Assembly (NCBI GenBank): GCA_903930435.1
Contig: CAIYYN010000048.1
Span: 1-64,000 of the forward strand
Length of the DNA: 64,000 nucleotides
From: an uncultured Hyphomicrobiales bacterium
GTDB taxonomy: Bacteria; Pseudomonadota; Alphaproteobacteria; Rhizobiales; Ancalomicrobiaceae
Reading direction: 5' to 3'
The position numbers and the translations under genes are program-made. Of the stretch, positions 45,811-55,144 are shown in pieces. Every line of letters begins with the position of its first letter. Positions within the stretch are counted from its first letter, which is position 1. Below the pieces are notes generated by a model. That model did no database searches and was not told the DNA's origin. It saw only the letters and a list, made by a program, of their open reading frames with translations.

Positions 45811-46368
45811 ATGCTGGATCCGTCCAAGACTGCTTTTGGCGACAACGCCACCGATATCACCTTGCCACAGGGCGACCATTGTCTCATTCGCCAGCTCCGG
45901 TCAGAAGACGAAGCGCTGCTGCGTGACATGTTCGAGCATTGCAATGCCAACGACGTTTACCTGCGCTGCTTTGCGGCGATGAAGTCATTCCCGGAAAACA
46001 TGGCCGCACGTCTGGCCCATATGAACCCGGAAGAGGAAATCGCACTCGTCGCCTTGCCTGCGACCGGCGATCCGGCGATCATCCTGGGTGTCGCGCATGT
46101 CATTCTCGAAAGCGAGACTGCCTTGACCGCTGAATTCGACGTCATGGTTCGCAGCGATCAGAAAGGCCACGGCATCGGCTATGCGCTGATGACTGCGCTG
46201 CTCAATGAGGCGAGGCTCAGGGGATTTTCGGCTGTCACGGGCTACATTCTGCAGGAAAACAGGGCGATGCTCCAGATGACGGACGAGCTTGGCTTCAAGG
46301 TCAGGCATATGGTTGGCGGGGTCGCGGAGGTCTGGATCGACTTCACGGAAGACCGGGATGCAGCTTGA
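45811..46368 (+). CDS. GNAT-family N-acetyltransferase
   Basis: A 185-residue protein. HCLIRQLRSEDEALLRDMFE is a typical GNAT N-terminus. EFDVMVRSDQKGHGIGYALM carries the acetyl-CoA pyrophosphate loop (QxxGxG), followed by GYILQENRAMLQMTDELGF. The arrangement resembles the acetyltransferase domain of bacterial protein-lysine acetyltransferases (Pat), but the CoA-binding partner domains are absent. Substrate is unknown. GGAAAG precedes the ATG. It is convergent with the coiled-coil gene. Confidence 0.88.
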   Translation: MLDPSKTAFGDNATDITLPQGDHCLIRQLRSEDEALLRDMFEHCNANDVYLRCFAAMKSFPENMAARLAHMNPEEEIALVALPATGDPAIILGVAHVILESETALTAEFDVMVRSDQKGHGIGYALMTALLNEARLRGFSAVTGYILQENRAMLQMTDELGFKVRHMVGGVAEVWIDFTEDRDAA

Positions 46369-46378
46369 GGGATGAGCC

Positions 46379-47446
46379 CTAGACTTGCTCTGGCGAACTG
46401 GCCGCATCGCGCAGTGCCTGGATCTTGTCCGCCAGGCTTTCCAGCCGCTTGGAGGACTCATGAATGGCCTTGTCATTTTCGGGCGTCATCGCCCGACCTG
46501 CAGCTTCCCTGTCGGCTGCCATCGCCGTCATTCGCGCCGCAAGATCGCCGAGGGTTCCCTTCAGCGCGGCAATGTCATTGGCATCCGGAGGACTTGCGAG
46601 ATCCCGAACCTTTGATGATTGCAGGTCGTAGGCGAGCCGGTCACGTTCGTCTGCCAAGGCCCGCAAACGCAGTTCCAGGGCGGCGTTTTCCGCTTCCAGT
46701 CGACTGATTGCCGGACGTTCGTTGTCATCGGCACCGATACGGCTGTCTGAACCGGATTGCGAGAGACCCCGATTGAGCCGCCGCAGTTTGGTCAATTCGG
46801 CGAGCAGTCGCTCGGCCCGATCACGCTCTTCGGCGATGATACCGCCTCGGCGTTCCACTTCGAGCTTCAGGTTGTTGACGCGTTCCTCAGCCACGCGGCG
46901 CGCTTCCACAAGTGACTCCGATTGCGCACTGCGCGCAGCCAGTTGGGCACCCAGCGCCGCAACTTCGACCTTTTGAACATCGATCTCCGAGTTCAGCTCG
47001 CTGATCCGCAGTTCCAGTCCGTTGATCAAGGCGTTGCGCTGGTCGACATGGGCCTGGAGCGTCTGGATGTCTGCCGCCAGCTGGCGCGAGCCATCTTGGC
47101 TTGCGCGTAATTCCGCCGAGCGCAGGCTAAGCTCCTCTGACAGGCGCCGCCCTTCGGCACGGGCTGCCTCGATCTCTTTTTCGGCACGCGTGACCTCGAT
47201 GCGCTGATTTGCGAATTTCGTCCTGAGATCCGAGATATTCAGCTCCAGCCGTCGCGAAGTCACGGCAAAATCGGCCCGAAGCTGGTCCCTGTCTGCCTTG
47301 ATCTCCGCGAGCGTCAATGGCTGCGAGGCTTCGATGCGCCGACGGGTCAACCGTACAGCGCGAGCCCAGATTGCGGGCCCGACCATGAGCGCAAGCAGCC
47401 CGGACGACAGAAACCCGAGCAGGAAATAGAGGATCTGTTCGATCAC
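46379..47446 (-). CDS. membrane-anchored coiled-coil protein
   Basis: A 355-residue protein with one N-terminal membrane helix (LYFLLGFLSSGLLALMVGPA, about 6-25), then a long coiled coil from about 45 to 245 and a second from about 255 to 345 (charged heptads such as RLEAENAALELRLRALADER). There is no enzyme motif. A cytoplasmic rod tethered to the membrane is the best description. Similar anchored coiled-coil proteins occur in Hyphomicrobiales, but the function is not known to me. It ends ten bases from the GNAT gene. Confidence 0.75.
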   Translation of the reverse strand: MIEQILYFLLGFLSSGLLALMVGPAIWARAVRLTRRRIEASQPLTLAEIKADRDQLRADFAVTSRRLELNISDLRTKFANQRIEVTRAEKEIEAARAEGRRLSEELSLRSAELRASQDGSRQLAADIQTLQAHVDQRNALINGLELRISELNSEIDVQKVEVAALGAQLAARSAQSESLVEARRVAEERVNNLKLEVERRGGIIAEERDRAERLLAELTKLRRLNRGLSQSGSDSRIGADDNERPAISRLEAENAALELRLRALADERDRLAYDLQSSKVRDLASPPDANDIAALKGTLGDLAARMTAMAADREAAGRAMTPENDKAIHESSKRLESLADKIQALRDAASSPEQV

Positions 47447-47630
47447 GCGGTGCGACTCCGGTCACGGCTAGCGCTTGCTTGGTCCAGTTGGCAGTTATCG
47501 TCCTGAGGCGGATCGCAGTTGTCAACTGTCTCTGGGCTTCGCGACCAACCCAGAGCACGATATCTGGATCAGACGCAAGGCCAGCAGGATAGCGTGGGCA
47601 GCAAAACCGACGATGACCGCGATCGATGCC

Positions 47631-48197
47631 TCAGAATGGGTTCCAGGTCGCGGTTTGGGTGAACTTCAGGTAACCGAGATTTGCACCGAGCCGCATGCCG
47701 ACACCCGCCCGCACCGGAACAACGATGATGTTGTCATTTGCCAGAGCCGTCATCCCGAAGCCCCCGATGAAATAGACCGATCCGTCGACCCCGCCGTAGC
47801 GCTGGTAGATCGCATCGACGGACGGCAGGTTGTACACCAGCATCATGACGCGGGCGCCATCACCGCCAAAGTCCCAGCCGATTGATGGACCCTGCCAGAA
47901 GATCTTGTGCTGACCGCGATCCCGCGTGTGGATCATGCCTTCGCCATACCGGAGACCACCGACAATGGCGCCGCCGCCTTCTTCGCCAAGAATATAGCCG
48001 TTCGGCTGGCCATATTTCGAGGCTGCACGTTCGATGATCGTGGCGAGGCCACCGGCAGCGGTGCCGAAGAACTTGTGTCCGGTCTGCACCAACTCGTTGT
48101 TGGAATAGGTCAAATCGTCCGCAAACCCGGGTGCGACAAGCAGGACCAGCAACGCCAGCGACCACATGAATGCCTTTGGCAGAAACAATCGGTGCAT
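47631..48197 (-). CDS. eipA: DUF1134 envelope protein, EipA-like
   Basis: A 188-residue secreted protein with a signal peptide (cleavage after GFA, about 26). The mature part reads TYSNNELVQTGHKFFGTAAG, LATIIERAASKYGQPNGYILG, IHTRDRGQHKIFWQGPSIGWDFGGDGARVM and VYFIGGFGMTALANDNII in parts, matching DUF1134. In Brucella this family (EipA) supports envelope integrity and eipA is a CtrA target. Here the upstream gap has only one TTAAC half-site (about 48318). GGGAG precedes the ATG. Confidence 0.88.
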   Translation of the reverse strand: MHRLFLPKAFMWSLALLVLLVAPGFADDLTYSNNELVQTGHKFFGTAAGGLATIIERAASKYGQPNGYILGEEGGGAIVGGLRYGEGMIHTRDRGQHKIFWQGPSIGWDFGGDGARVMMLVYNLPSVDAIYQRYGGVDGSVYFIGGFGMTALANDNIIVVPVRAGVGMRLGANLGYLKFTQTATWNPF

Positions 48198-48378
48198 CGG
48201 TACAATCTCCCGTGTAGGTCATTCGCCCGGGCGGGCATTTCAGCGAAAGCAACTGTCATCCGGCTTAGGGCGGCAACGGTGTCATGGTCGCCAAACCCTC
48301 GAAACTTTGCCCATTCGTTAACTTCGGCCTCAGAACTGTCTGATATTGAGGGATCAGGATTGTTGTGGCCGAATCAAG

Positions 48379-49260
48379 ATGTGCAACTTTAACCGAACTC
48401 CAGACCGAGTGGCATCAATAGCAGGCAGGATTGCATCAGGTGCAATCGGGCTTGCTGCTCTTTGTATTCTGATCACGGGTTTTTGGCTTTATGATGGTGG
48501 AGCGGCTTTCGCCCACGGTGAACCCGAACCGGAACCAGCCAAGCCCGCGGATGCAAAGGCTGCGGTGCCCGAAGTGCTGCCACCACGTCCACGGGAATAT
48601 CCGCGCGGCTTGAACGAAAAGCCACGGCCGGGCGAGGTCGTAACACCTGCGAAGCCCGCCGTTGACCCGAAGGCCTCCGAGTCAAGGCCACCAGATATCC
48701 GTGCGCCTGATGGAAAATCCGAAACCAAGCCCGAAGGCGAAAAGGCCGAAGGTCCGTCCAAGACAATGCAGCCGATGCCTGCGCCCGTCGATGGCCCCGG
48801 TGCTACAGGTGACGCCACGCCTGATGCCAACGAAATGGCTGTCAAGCCCGTGCATTGGGTCCCGCCCAAACGCTATCATTTTTTGATGGATACCTACACC
48901 GGCCTCGCCATGGGCGGTATTGATCCCGTCACGTTTTTTGTTGATGGTGAGCCGCGTCGTGGTTCAAATGACTATGAACTCGACTGGGGCGGTACCACCT
49001 GGAATTTTGTCAATGAAGGCAATATGTTGGCCTTCAAGCAAAATCCGGAGGTCTATGCGCCCAAATTCGGCGGCCGCTGTGCTTATGGACTGTCACAGGG
49101 GCTGACGGTCGAAGCACAGCCGAGGTTTTTTGTCATATTCCACAACCGTCTGTATCTCTTCGCGAATGCCGGCTATCGCGCTGCATTTCTGACAAATCCC
49201 GACGCTTTGTCAGCCGAAGCGGAACGGCTTTGGCCAATATTGGCGCGTGGCGAGCCCTGA
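48379..49260 (+). CDS. YHS-like protein with Pro-rich linker
   Basis: A 293-residue protein. A membrane or signal helix (about 18-44, IGLAALCILITGFWLYDGGAA) is followed by a low-complexity Pro/Lys/Glu linker (about 48-152). The C-terminal domain (about 165-285) reads GLAMGGIDPVTFFVDGEPRR, YELDWGGTTWNFVNEGNMLAF, NPEVYAPKFGGRCAYGLSQG, which is the YHS-domain pattern (GYDPVxYF...WxFxxxxNxxxFxxxPxxYxPxYGGxCA). Such domains may bind metal, and the conserved Cys is present. It is divergent from the eipA-like gene. Confidence 0.75.
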   Translation: MCNFNRTPDRVASIAGRIASGAIGLAALCILITGFWLYDGGAAFAHGEPEPEPAKPADAKAAVPEVLPPRPREYPRGLNEKPRPGEVVTPAKPAVDPKASESRPPDIRAPDGKSETKPEGEKAEGPSKTMQPMPAPVDGPGATGDATPDANEMAVKPVHWVPPKRYHFLMDTYTGLAMGGIDPVTFFVDGEPRRGSNDYELDWGGTTWNFVNEGNMLAFKQNPEVYAPKFGGRCAYGLSQGLTVEAQPRFFVIFHNRLYLFANAGYRAAFLTNPDALSAEAERLWPILARGEP

Positions 49261-49407
49261 CAAGTCTGCAAGCTCAAAGATGAGACTTGGATTCTTCGGC
49301 GCCGGTCGTGTATCCGGGTAAATAATCACGTTTTGCGATTCGGCCTTCGTAAAACCCGGGATTGGTTCGACGACTGGCCGCTCGTCTTTCAAAAGGAACA
49401 AGCCGCC

Positions 49408-50067
49408 ATGTCAGACGCGTCCGACATCACATCGCTCGATCTCGCCGCCTTGCTGGCAAGCCGCGTTTGTCACGACATTATCTCGCCTGTCGGAGCGATC
49501 ACCAACGGGCTTGAGGTTCTTGAGGAAGAAAACAGCGAGGAAATGCGCAGCTTTGCGATGGATCTCATCAAGAAGAGCGCGCGTCAGGCCTCGGCAAAAC
49601 TGCAATTTGCCCGATTGGCGTTTGGAGCGGCTGGTTCAGCCGGCGCGGAAATCGATCTCGGTGATGCCGAAAATGTCGCGCGCGGCTATATGGCTGGTGA
49701 AAAGGCCAATCTGGAATGGACGGCGGTCCGTGTTCTCATGCCGAAGAACAAGGTCAAGCTGCTGCTGAACCTGTTGCTGATTGCCACACATGCCGTGCCG
49801 CGCGGTGGTACCATTCACGTGACCGTCACGGGTTCGTCCACTGAGCCCACATTCGTGCTTTCGTGTTCCGGGTTGAATGCCCGCATTCCGCCTCACATCG
49901 AAGACCAGTTGAGCGGGGATCTGCACGGCGCGATGCCGGACGCCCACATGGTCCAGCCGATCTATGCCGGCCTCCTGGCGAATGCCGCAAATATGACAAT
50001 AAGCGTTTCAAAAGACGGAGATATCGTCGAATTCCGGGCTGTTCCCACGGTGGCACAGATTGCCTGA
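49408..50067 (+). CDS. chpT: histidine phosphotransferase ChpT
   Basis: ChpT moves phosphate from the CckA kinase to CtrA and CpdR. From ATG 49408 there are 219 residues. The dimerisation helix has LASRVCHDIISPVGAITNGL with the phospho-His at 22. A degenerate Bergerat-like domain follows (NKVKLLLNLLLIATHAVPRGG) that does not bind ATP in characterised ChpT. The position directly upstream of cheA is common in Hyphomicrobiales. The extension to 49333 is rejected. Confidence 0.93.
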   Translation: MSDASDITSLDLAALLASRVCHDIISPVGAITNGLEVLEEENSEEMRSFAMDLIKKSARQASAKLQFARLAFGAAGSAGAEIDLGDAENVARGYMAGEKANLEWTAVRVLMPKNKVKLLLNLLLIATHAVPRGGTIHVTVTGSSTEPTFVLSCSGLNARIPPHIEDQLSGDLHGAMPDAHMVQPIYAGLLANAANMTISVSKDGDIVEFRAVPTVAQIA

Positions 50068-50211
50068 AACGCCTGAAAATTATTCACTTTTGACCAACTG
50101 AATTCATTCATCGCAATTATCTCTTAACTCTTTGGCCAGATACTCGAGGGGATAGAACAATTGTCCGCGATTTGCGCGGCGATGTCGGACCCCAAAGGTA
50201 GGGCAGAGGCA

Positions 50212-53019
50212 ATGGATGATCTTCTGCGAGAATTTCTGACGGAGACCAACGAAAGTCTCGATGTTGTGGACGTCGAACTGGTGAAGTTCGAACAGGATCC
50301 GAACAACGCCAAGATCCTCGATAATATTTTCCGCCTTGTGCATACGATCAAGGGTACGTGCGGCTTTCTCGGTTTGCCTCGCCTGGAAGCTATTGCCCAC
50401 GCTGCTGAAACCTTGATGGGCAAATTCCGTGATGGCGTCCCTGTGACGCCCGGTGCCGTCAACCTCGTTCTTGCTTCCATTGATCGCATCAAGGGGATCG
50501 TTGCTGATCTGGAAGCCAGCGAACAGGAACCCGCCGGTTCAGATTCCGACCTGATCAAGGAACTCGAACGCATGTCCGAGGGCGGTGCCGCGGAAGCGGC
50601 AGCCGCGTTGGCGCTCGAAAAGCAGGCCAGCCAGCCAAGCAAGCTTGCTGAAATGGCGGCGGCGGCAGCTGAACCACCCAAGCAGGCCGAAGGTACGCTG
50701 GTCTTCCAGATCCTGGAGCGCCAGTTGCGCCCGGGCGAAGTATCCCTCGATGAACTGGAACGGGCTTTCCGTGAGACGGCTTCTGAAGCTGTCGTGATCG
50801 AGCCGGATCCGAGTAAGCCGGAAATCATCATCAAGGACGCTCCGCCGGTTGTTGAGAAGCCGACCGCAGCGCAAGCCAAGGCTGCCGTTCAGGAGCGGCG
50901 CGAAGCCAAGGAAAAGGAAAAGGAAAAGGCCGAGGAAGGCGAGGGCAAGGGCTCCGTTGCCTCCCAGTCGATCCGTGTTTCCGTCGACACGCTCGAACAT
51001 CTGATGACGATGGTTTCCGAACTGGTGCTGACCCGCAACCAGTTGCTGGAAATCGTCCGTCGTCATGAAGACAGCGAATTCAAGGTTCCCCTGCAGCGCC
51101 TGTCCAATGTGACCGCCGAACTGCAGGAAGGCGTCATGAAGACGCGCATGCAGCCCATCGGCAGCGCCTGGCAGAAATTGCCACGCATCGTTCGCGATCT
51201 CAGTCAGGAACTGAACAAGCAGATCGAACTGGAGATGGTCGGTGCGGAAACCGAACTCGACCGCCAGGTTCTCGAACTGATCAAGGATCCGCTCACGCAT
51301 ATGGTGCGCAACTCTGCGGACCATGGCCTGGAACGTCCTGAAATTCGTCGCGCCAATGGCAAGCCTGACAAGGGCACCATCCGCCTTTCCGCATTTCATG
51401 AAGGTGGCCACATCATCATCGAAATTGCCGATGATGGCAAAGGGCTCGATATCGAACGGATCAAGACAAAGGTCGTCGAAAATGGACTCGCAACCGAGTC
51501 TGAAATCGAGAAGATGCCCGACGCGGCGATCTTCAAGTTTATCTTCGCGCCGGGCTTCTCCACGGCCTCGAAGATCACCAACGTGTCCGGTCGCGGTGTC
51601 GGCATGGACGTCGTCAAGACCAATATCGACGCGATTGGCGGCACGATCGACCTGAAGTCGACGGCTGGCCAAGGCTCGACATTCACCATCAAGATCCCGC
51701 TGACGCTTGCGATCGTGTCGACACTCATCGTCGAGAGCGCTGGCGACCGCTTTGCGATCCCGCAGCTTTCGGTGGTCGAACTCGTTCGCGCCCAGTCGAA
51801 TTCAGAGCATCGGATCGAGCGGATCCGCGATACGCCGGTCTTGCGCCTGCGCAACAAGCTCCTGCCGCTGGTGCATCTGTCGAAGCTTCTCGATATCACG
51901 CATCGCGATCCGTCGTATGAAGCCAAGTCCGAGGATGACGGTTTCATCGTCGTCATGCAGGTCGGACAGCAGACCTTCGGCGTCGTTGTTGATGCGGTGT
52001 TCCACACCGAGGAAATCGTCGTCAAGCCGATGTCGACCATGCTGCGGCATATCACGATGTTCTCCGGCAATACGATCCTGGGTGATGGCTCGGTCATCAT
52101 GATCATCGATCCCAACGGGATTGCCACGGCCATCGGTTCGACGACGGGCGGCTCGCTCGCCGATGATCACCGGGCTGACGAGGACGAGCGGTCGCGTGAA
52201 CAGGCGCAGACCATCTCGATGCTCCTCTTCCGCGCCGGGACCATGGAACCCAAGGCGATTCCGCTCTCGCTGGTCACCCGTCTTGAAGAATTCTCGGTCG
52301 ACAAGATCGAAAGCTCCAACGGACGCGATCTCGTTCAGTACCGTGGCTCGCTCATGCCGCTGGTCTATTTTGACGAGCATCTGCAACGCAAGACCGAGGG
52401 CAGCGTTCCGATGCTGGTGTTCTCGGACTCCGGGCGGTCCATGGGTCTTGTCGTCGACGAGATCATCGATATCGTGGAAGATCGTCTCGACATTCAGGTC
52501 GGCTCCGATCGTCCAGGCATCCTTGGGTCTGCCGTCATCAAGACAAAGGCGACCGAAGTCGTCGATATCGGCCACTTCCTGCCGCAGGCCTTTGAAGACT
52601 GGTTCCAGCGCAAGGAAACGAGCCAGGAGGTCACGACGCGGTCGTTGCTGTTCGTCGACGATGCGCCATTCTTCCGCAACATGCTGGGTCCGGTGCTGAA
52701 GGCTGCCGGCTACAGCGTGACGCTCGCTGAATCGGCGAAGGAAGCCATCCGCTACTTCGAGGAAGGCCGCAAGTTCGACGTCGTGGTCTCGGATATCGAG
52801 ATGCCCGAGATGAGCGGCTTCGAGTTCGCTGAAGCCCTCAAGCGCAGCCCGCGCCTCAAGCACATCCCGATCCTGGCCCTGTCGGCAAGCTGCACGCCGG
52901 CCTCGATCGAGCGCGGACGTCAGGCTGGCTTTGACGACTACATTGCCAAATTCGACCGGGCCGGGCTGATCGCAGCCCTCAAGGAAGTCTCGAATTACGA
53001 ATATGGAGTCGCGGCATGA
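50212..53019 (+). CDS. cheA: hybrid chemotaxis kinase CheA with C-terminal receiver
   Basis: A 935-residue kinase. The P1 domain has the phospho-His (FRLVHTIKGTCGFLG, His44). P3 dimerisation lies at about 250-310 and the ATPase P4 follows with HMVRNSADHGLE (about 362) and DDGKGLDIERI. A CheW-like P5 starts at about 500 (VSTLIVESAGDRFAIPQ). A second CheW-like module starts at about 664 (SMLLFRAGTMEPKAIPLSLV). A receiver ends the protein (about 809-930; VSDIEMPEM with the Asp near 858, and YIAKFD). The layout resembles Azospirillum CheA1. ATG 50212 is chosen because P1 begins at MDDLLREFL. Confidence 0.95.
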   Translation: MDDLLREFLTETNESLDVVDVELVKFEQDPNNAKILDNIFRLVHTIKGTCGFLGLPRLEAIAHAAETLMGKFRDGVPVTPGAVNLVLASIDRIKGIVADLEASEQEPAGSDSDLIKELERMSEGGAAEAAAALALEKQASQPSKLAEMAAAAAEPPKQAEGTLVFQILERQLRPGEVSLDELERAFRETASEAVVIEPDPSKPEIIIKDAPPVVEKPTAAQAKAAVQERREAKEKEKEKAEEGEGKGSVASQSIRVSVDTLEHLMTMVSELVLTRNQLLEIVRRHEDSEFKVPLQRLSNVTAELQEGVMKTRMQPIGSAWQKLPRIVRDLSQELNKQIELEMVGAETELDRQVLELIKDPLTHMVRNSADHGLERPEIRRANGKPDKGTIRLSAFHEGGHIIIEIADDGKGLDIERIKTKVVENGLATESEIEKMPDAAIFKFIFAPGFSTASKITNVSGRGVGMDVVKTNIDAIGGTIDLKSTAGQGSTFTIKIPLTLAIVSTLIVESAGDRFAIPQLSVVELVRAQSNSEHRIERIRDTPVLRLRNKLLPLVHLSKLLDITHRDPSYEAKSEDDGFIVVMQVGQQTFGVVVDAVFHTEEIVVKPMSTMLRHITMFSGNTILGDGSVIMIIDPNGIATAIGSTTGGSLADDHRADEDERSREQAQTISMLLFRAGTMEPKAIPLSLVTRLEEFSVDKIESSNGRDLVQYRGSLMPLVYFDEHLQRKTEGSVPMLVFSDSGRSMGLVVDEIIDIVEDRLDIQVGSDRPGILGSAVIKTKATEVVDIGHFLPQAFEDWFQRKETSQEVTTRSLLFVDDAPFFRNMLGPVLKAAGYSVTLAESAKEAIRYFEEGRKFDVVVSDIEMPEMSGFEFAEALKRSPRLKHIPILALSASCTPASIERGRQAGFDDYIAKFDRAGLIAALKEVSNYEYGVAA

Positions 53020-53483
53020 GCGAAGATCTCAATGGCCTGGCGGAATCGATCCAGTACGTCACCGTCATGATCGGTGGACAGTTGTTCGGGCTCCCGATCG
53101 AGCGTGTCCACGACGTGTTCATGCCGGAATCCATCACACGGGTTCCTCTGTCAAATCCGCAGATTGCCGGTGTTCTGAACCTGCGTGGTCGCATCGTGAC
53201 TGCCATCGACATGCGTCGTCGCCTCCATTTGCCGGAGCGCACGGACGGCGGACAGGCCATGGCGGTCGGCATCGAACACAAGGGCGAATCCTACGGCTTG
53301 CTCATCGATAACGTCGGTGAGGTTCTGACCCTTGCGACATCGGGTCGTGAACCGAACCCGGTCAATCTTGATATGCGCTGGTCGATGGTTTCCGGCGGTG
53401 TGCATCGTTTGAACGGCCAGTTGATGGTCATTCTGGATGTGGATCGCGTACTCGGCGGGATGGCCGAGTCGCTGGCAGCCTGA
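53016..53483 (+). CDS. cheW: chemotaxis coupling protein CheW
   Basis: CheW links receptors to CheA. The 155-residue protein has QYVTVMIGGQLFGLPIERVH, then VPLSNPQIAGVLNLRGRIVT, VDMRRR-like IDMRRRLHLP and YGLLIDNVGEVL, the standard core. The ATG overlaps the cheA stop (ATGA), so the two are translationally coupled. Confidence 0.96.
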   Translation: MSEDLNGLAESIQYVTVMIGGQLFGLPIERVHDVFMPESITRVPLSNPQIAGVLNLRGRIVTAIDMRRRLHLPERTDGGQAMAVGIEHKGESYGLLIDNVGEVLTLATSGREPNPVNLDMRWSMVSGGVHRLNGQLMVILDVDRVLGGMAESLAA

Positions 53484-53523
53484 TCGCGCCACCCCAATAT
53501 GAGCGGCCTTTAGGAGGTCCCAA

Positions 53524-53889
53524 ATGAAACATTGTCTGGTCGTCGATGATTCAAGCGTGATCCGCAAGGTCGCACGGCGGATACTGGAAGATCTGTCCTT
53601 CCAGATAACCGAAGCCGAAGATGGCCAGGCTGCGCTTGAGATCTGCCGCAAACAGATGCCGGAAGCGATCCTTCTGGACTGGAACATGCCGATCATGGAC
53701 GGCATCGAGTTCATTTCGCAGCTTCGCAAGGAGCCACAGGGCAAAACGCCGAAGGTCGTGTTCTGCACGACCGAGAATCACGTGGCTCACATCGCCAAGG
53801 CCCTGCGGGCAGGTGCCGACGAATACATCATGAAGCCGTTTGATCGCGAGATCGTTGAAGCGAAATTTGCCGAAGTCGGCCTGATCTGA
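53524..53889 (+). CDS. cheY: chemotaxis response regulator CheY
   Basis: A 121-residue stand-alone receiver. The acidic pair is at 8-9 (LVVDDSSVIRK), the phospho-Asp at 52 (ILLDWNMPIMDG), Thr in VVFCTTENH and Lys in YIMKPFD. No output domain follows. TTAGGAGGTCC precedes the ATG, the strongest ribosome site in the cluster, as expected for an abundant diffusible signal. Confidence 0.96.
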   Translation: MKHCLVVDDSSVIRKVARRILEDLSFQITEAEDGQAALEICRKQMPEAILLDWNMPIMDGIEFISQLRKEPQGKTPKVVFCTTENHVAHIAKALRAGADEYIMKPFDREIVEAKFAEVGLI

Positions 53890-53899
53890 GTGGGGTCTG

Positions 53900-55144
53900 A
53901 TGTCCTATGGTGCGAGTGCGGTGTCAACTGTCCAAGGAAGGACAGCGGTAACCGATCCGATCAGGGTGATGGTCGTCGATGATTCCGTCGTGGTCCGTGG
54001 CTTGATCGGACGATGGATCGACGAAGATTCCTCCTTGGCCGTCGTGGCAAGTCATAGAAATGGCAAGCTCGCGGTTGACGATGTTATCCGCTCGAACCCT
54101 GACGTCGTTGTCCTCGACGTTGAAATGCCGGAAATGGACGGCTTGACCGCCCTGCCGTTGCTGTTGAAGCAGAAGCCGGGTCTGGTTGTCGTCATGGCGT
54201 CCACCCTGACGCGCCGCAATGCCGAAATCAGCCTGAAGTGTCTGTCGCTGGGGGCGGCGGACTATGTGCCAAAGCCCGAATCCAACAGCCGCGTCACAAC
54301 TTCGGATGACTTCAAGCGCGAAATCATCGAAAAGGTCCGCACGCTCGGCATCCGTGCCCGCGCCCGCAGCGGCAAGCCATTCAGCGGTGCTTCGTCCGCA
54401 GCAGCCCCGGCCACGGAGTTTCGTGCAGCCCGTCCTGCGCCTGTGTCGCCGCCAACACCCGCTGTCGCACCATCGGGCATGCGTCATGCGCCGGCTCCGC
54501 AGCGCATTTCCGCGACACGGCCGTCGGCCACCGCGCCGGGACTGCGCTCCTATTCAAATGTCGCACCGCGCATTCTGGTGATCGGGTCCTCGACGGGCGG
54601 TCCGCAAGCCCTGACCAAGCTGTTCGGCGACATTGGAAAGTCGATCGGGAACCTTCCGGTTCTCGTTTGCCAGCATATGCCCGCGACATTTACGTCCATT
54701 CTGGCAGAACATATCACCAAGGCGTCGGGCCGCAGGGCCGCAGAAGGTGTGAATGGCGAACCCCTGATGCCGGGCCGCATTTATGTTGCGCCGGGTGGCA
54801 AGCACATGATTGCGGTCAAGGACGGCAATGACACCGTGATCCGCCTGACCGACGGTGCGCCGGTGAACTTCTGCAAGCCTGCGGTCGATCCGATGTTTGC
54901 GAGTGTCGTGCCGCTCTATGGGCAGGCGATCCTTGGTACCGTCCTGACCGGGATGGGCCACGACGGTGCAGTCGGTGCGACGGCCATTGCCAATGCAGGC
55001 GGCAGCATCATTGCGCAGGACGAAGAATCGAGCGTGGTCTGGGGAATGCCAGGCGCTGTCGCTCAGGCTGGTGCAGCAGCGGAAATCCTCGCGCTTGACC
55101 AGATCGGTCCGAAGATTATCCGCATACTGGGTGGAGGACGCTAA
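53900..55144 (+). CDS. cheB: chemotaxis methylesterase CheB
   Basis: CheB demethylates or deamidates chemoreceptors. The receiver (about 18-145) has VMVVDDSVVVRGLI and VVVLDVEMPEMDG. A Pro/Ala-rich linker (about 160-215) follows. The catalytic domain (about 220-410) carries the triad: Ser in VIGSSTGGPQAL, His in CQHMPATF and Asp in GMGHDGAVG. The length of 414 is slightly long because of the linker. The stop touches the cheR start. Confidence 0.96.
   Translation: MSYGASAVSTVQGRTAVTDPIRVMVVDDSVVVRGLIGRWIDEDSSLAVVASHRNGKLAVDDVIRSNPDVVVLDVEMPEMDGLTALPLLLKQKPGLVVVMASTLTRRNAEISLKCLSLGAADYVPKPESNSRVTTSDDFKREIIEKVRTLGIRARARSGKPFSGASSAAAPATEFRAARPAPVSPPTPAVAPSGMRHAPAPQRISATRPSATAPGLRSYSNVAPRILVIGSSTGGPQALTKLFGDIGKSIGNLPVLVCQHMPATFTSILAEHITKASGRRAAEGVNGEPLMPGRIYVAPGGKHMIAVKDGNDTVIRLTDGAPVNFCKPAVDPMFASVVPLYGQAILGTVLTGMGHDGAVGATAIANAGGSIIAQDEESSVVWGMPGAVAQAGAAAEILALDQIGPKIIRILGGGR

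Noticed and set aside
50900-50960. Lys/Glu repeat in cheA as a possible frameshift or insertion
   Set aside because: The frame stays open and the stretch lies in the flexible linker before the dimerisation domain, where such repeats are common.
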